Below are positions 5,507 through 5,523 of a stretch of 5,523 nt of DNA, in pieces. The stretch is from Prolixibacteraceae bacterium (GTDB lineage Bacteria; Bacteroidota; Bacteroidia; Bacteroidales; Prolixibacteraceae). The notes under the pieces are model-generated. The model was not told the origin of the DNA. It was given only the letters and a program-made list of their open reading frames with translations, and did not search any database. The position numbers were made by a program, and so were the translations under genes. Positions within the stretch are counted from its first letter, which is position 1. Every line of letters starts with the position of its first letter. The stretch lies in assembly GCA_003537645.1 (NCBI GenBank), contig DPRM01000127.1, forward strand, positions 3,349 to 8,871. The letters run 5' to 3'.

Positions 5507-5523
5507 CCGAATTAGCTCAGTTG
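5506..5523 (+). tRNA. 5' end of a tRNA gene, cut by the window end
   Basis: The last 18 bases fit tRNA positions 1-18: acceptor strand GCCGAAT, T8, A9, D-stem GCTC (10-13), A14, G15 and G18 in AGTTG. The anticodon lies outside the window, so the amino acid cannot be named. It begins 19 nt after the SRP RNA, and no separate promoter is visible in that gap. Confidence 0.8.

Overview
The window reads as ordinary chromosomal DNA from a member of the Bacteroidota, probably an environmental Marinilabiliales or flavobacterium-like lineage; the rank below phylum is inference. The evidence is the AT-leaning composition, starts without Shine-Dalgarno sequences but with A-rich leaders, promoter boxes of the Bacteroidota type (TTTG, about 19 nt, TAnnTTTG), and the families present (DUF4199, small PspC, a MerR/B12-type regulator).

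Layout: (1) 1-949, plus strand: the 3' part of a membrane protein gene, then a 71-residue PspC-domain protein, three octamer repeats and a strong intrinsic terminator at 992-1028. (2) 1027-2001, minus strand: an exported isoaspartyl peptidase/L-asparaginase of the Ntn-hydrolase family with its active-site residues intact; its stop codon lies at the end of the opposing terminator's T-tract. (3) 2002-2145: a divergent intergenic region. (4) 2146-3018, plus strand: a MerR-type regulator with a C-terminal cobalamin-binding-like sensor of the CarH/LitR kind. (5) 3010-5179, minus strand: a tight three-gene cluster, DUF4199 membrane protein, then a polyprenyl-phosphate glycosyltransferase, then a hemolysin III/TrhA (PAQR-like) membrane protein. 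Gaps are 5 and 2 nt, and the last gene overlaps the end of the regulator gene by 9 nt. (6) 5180-5390: an intergenic region with the minus-strand operon promoter, a 12-bp direct repeat and a consensus promoter driving (7) the small SRP RNA (ffs, 5391-5486). (8) 5506-5523: the first 18 nt of a tRNA gene, cut by the window end.

The genes do not form one pathway. The minus-strand cluster is a membrane/envelope unit, the PspC pair is probably an envelope-stress unit, and ffs plus the tRNA are housekeeping RNAs. The most interesting item is the regulator. It keeps the Wx9EH and ExHxxG signatures of B12 photoreceptors, but has Gln where CarH has the histidine that, as I recall, caps cobalt after illumination, and it has no carotenoid genes beside it in this window. 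I found no mobile element, CRISPR array, phage gene or clear new multi-gene system.
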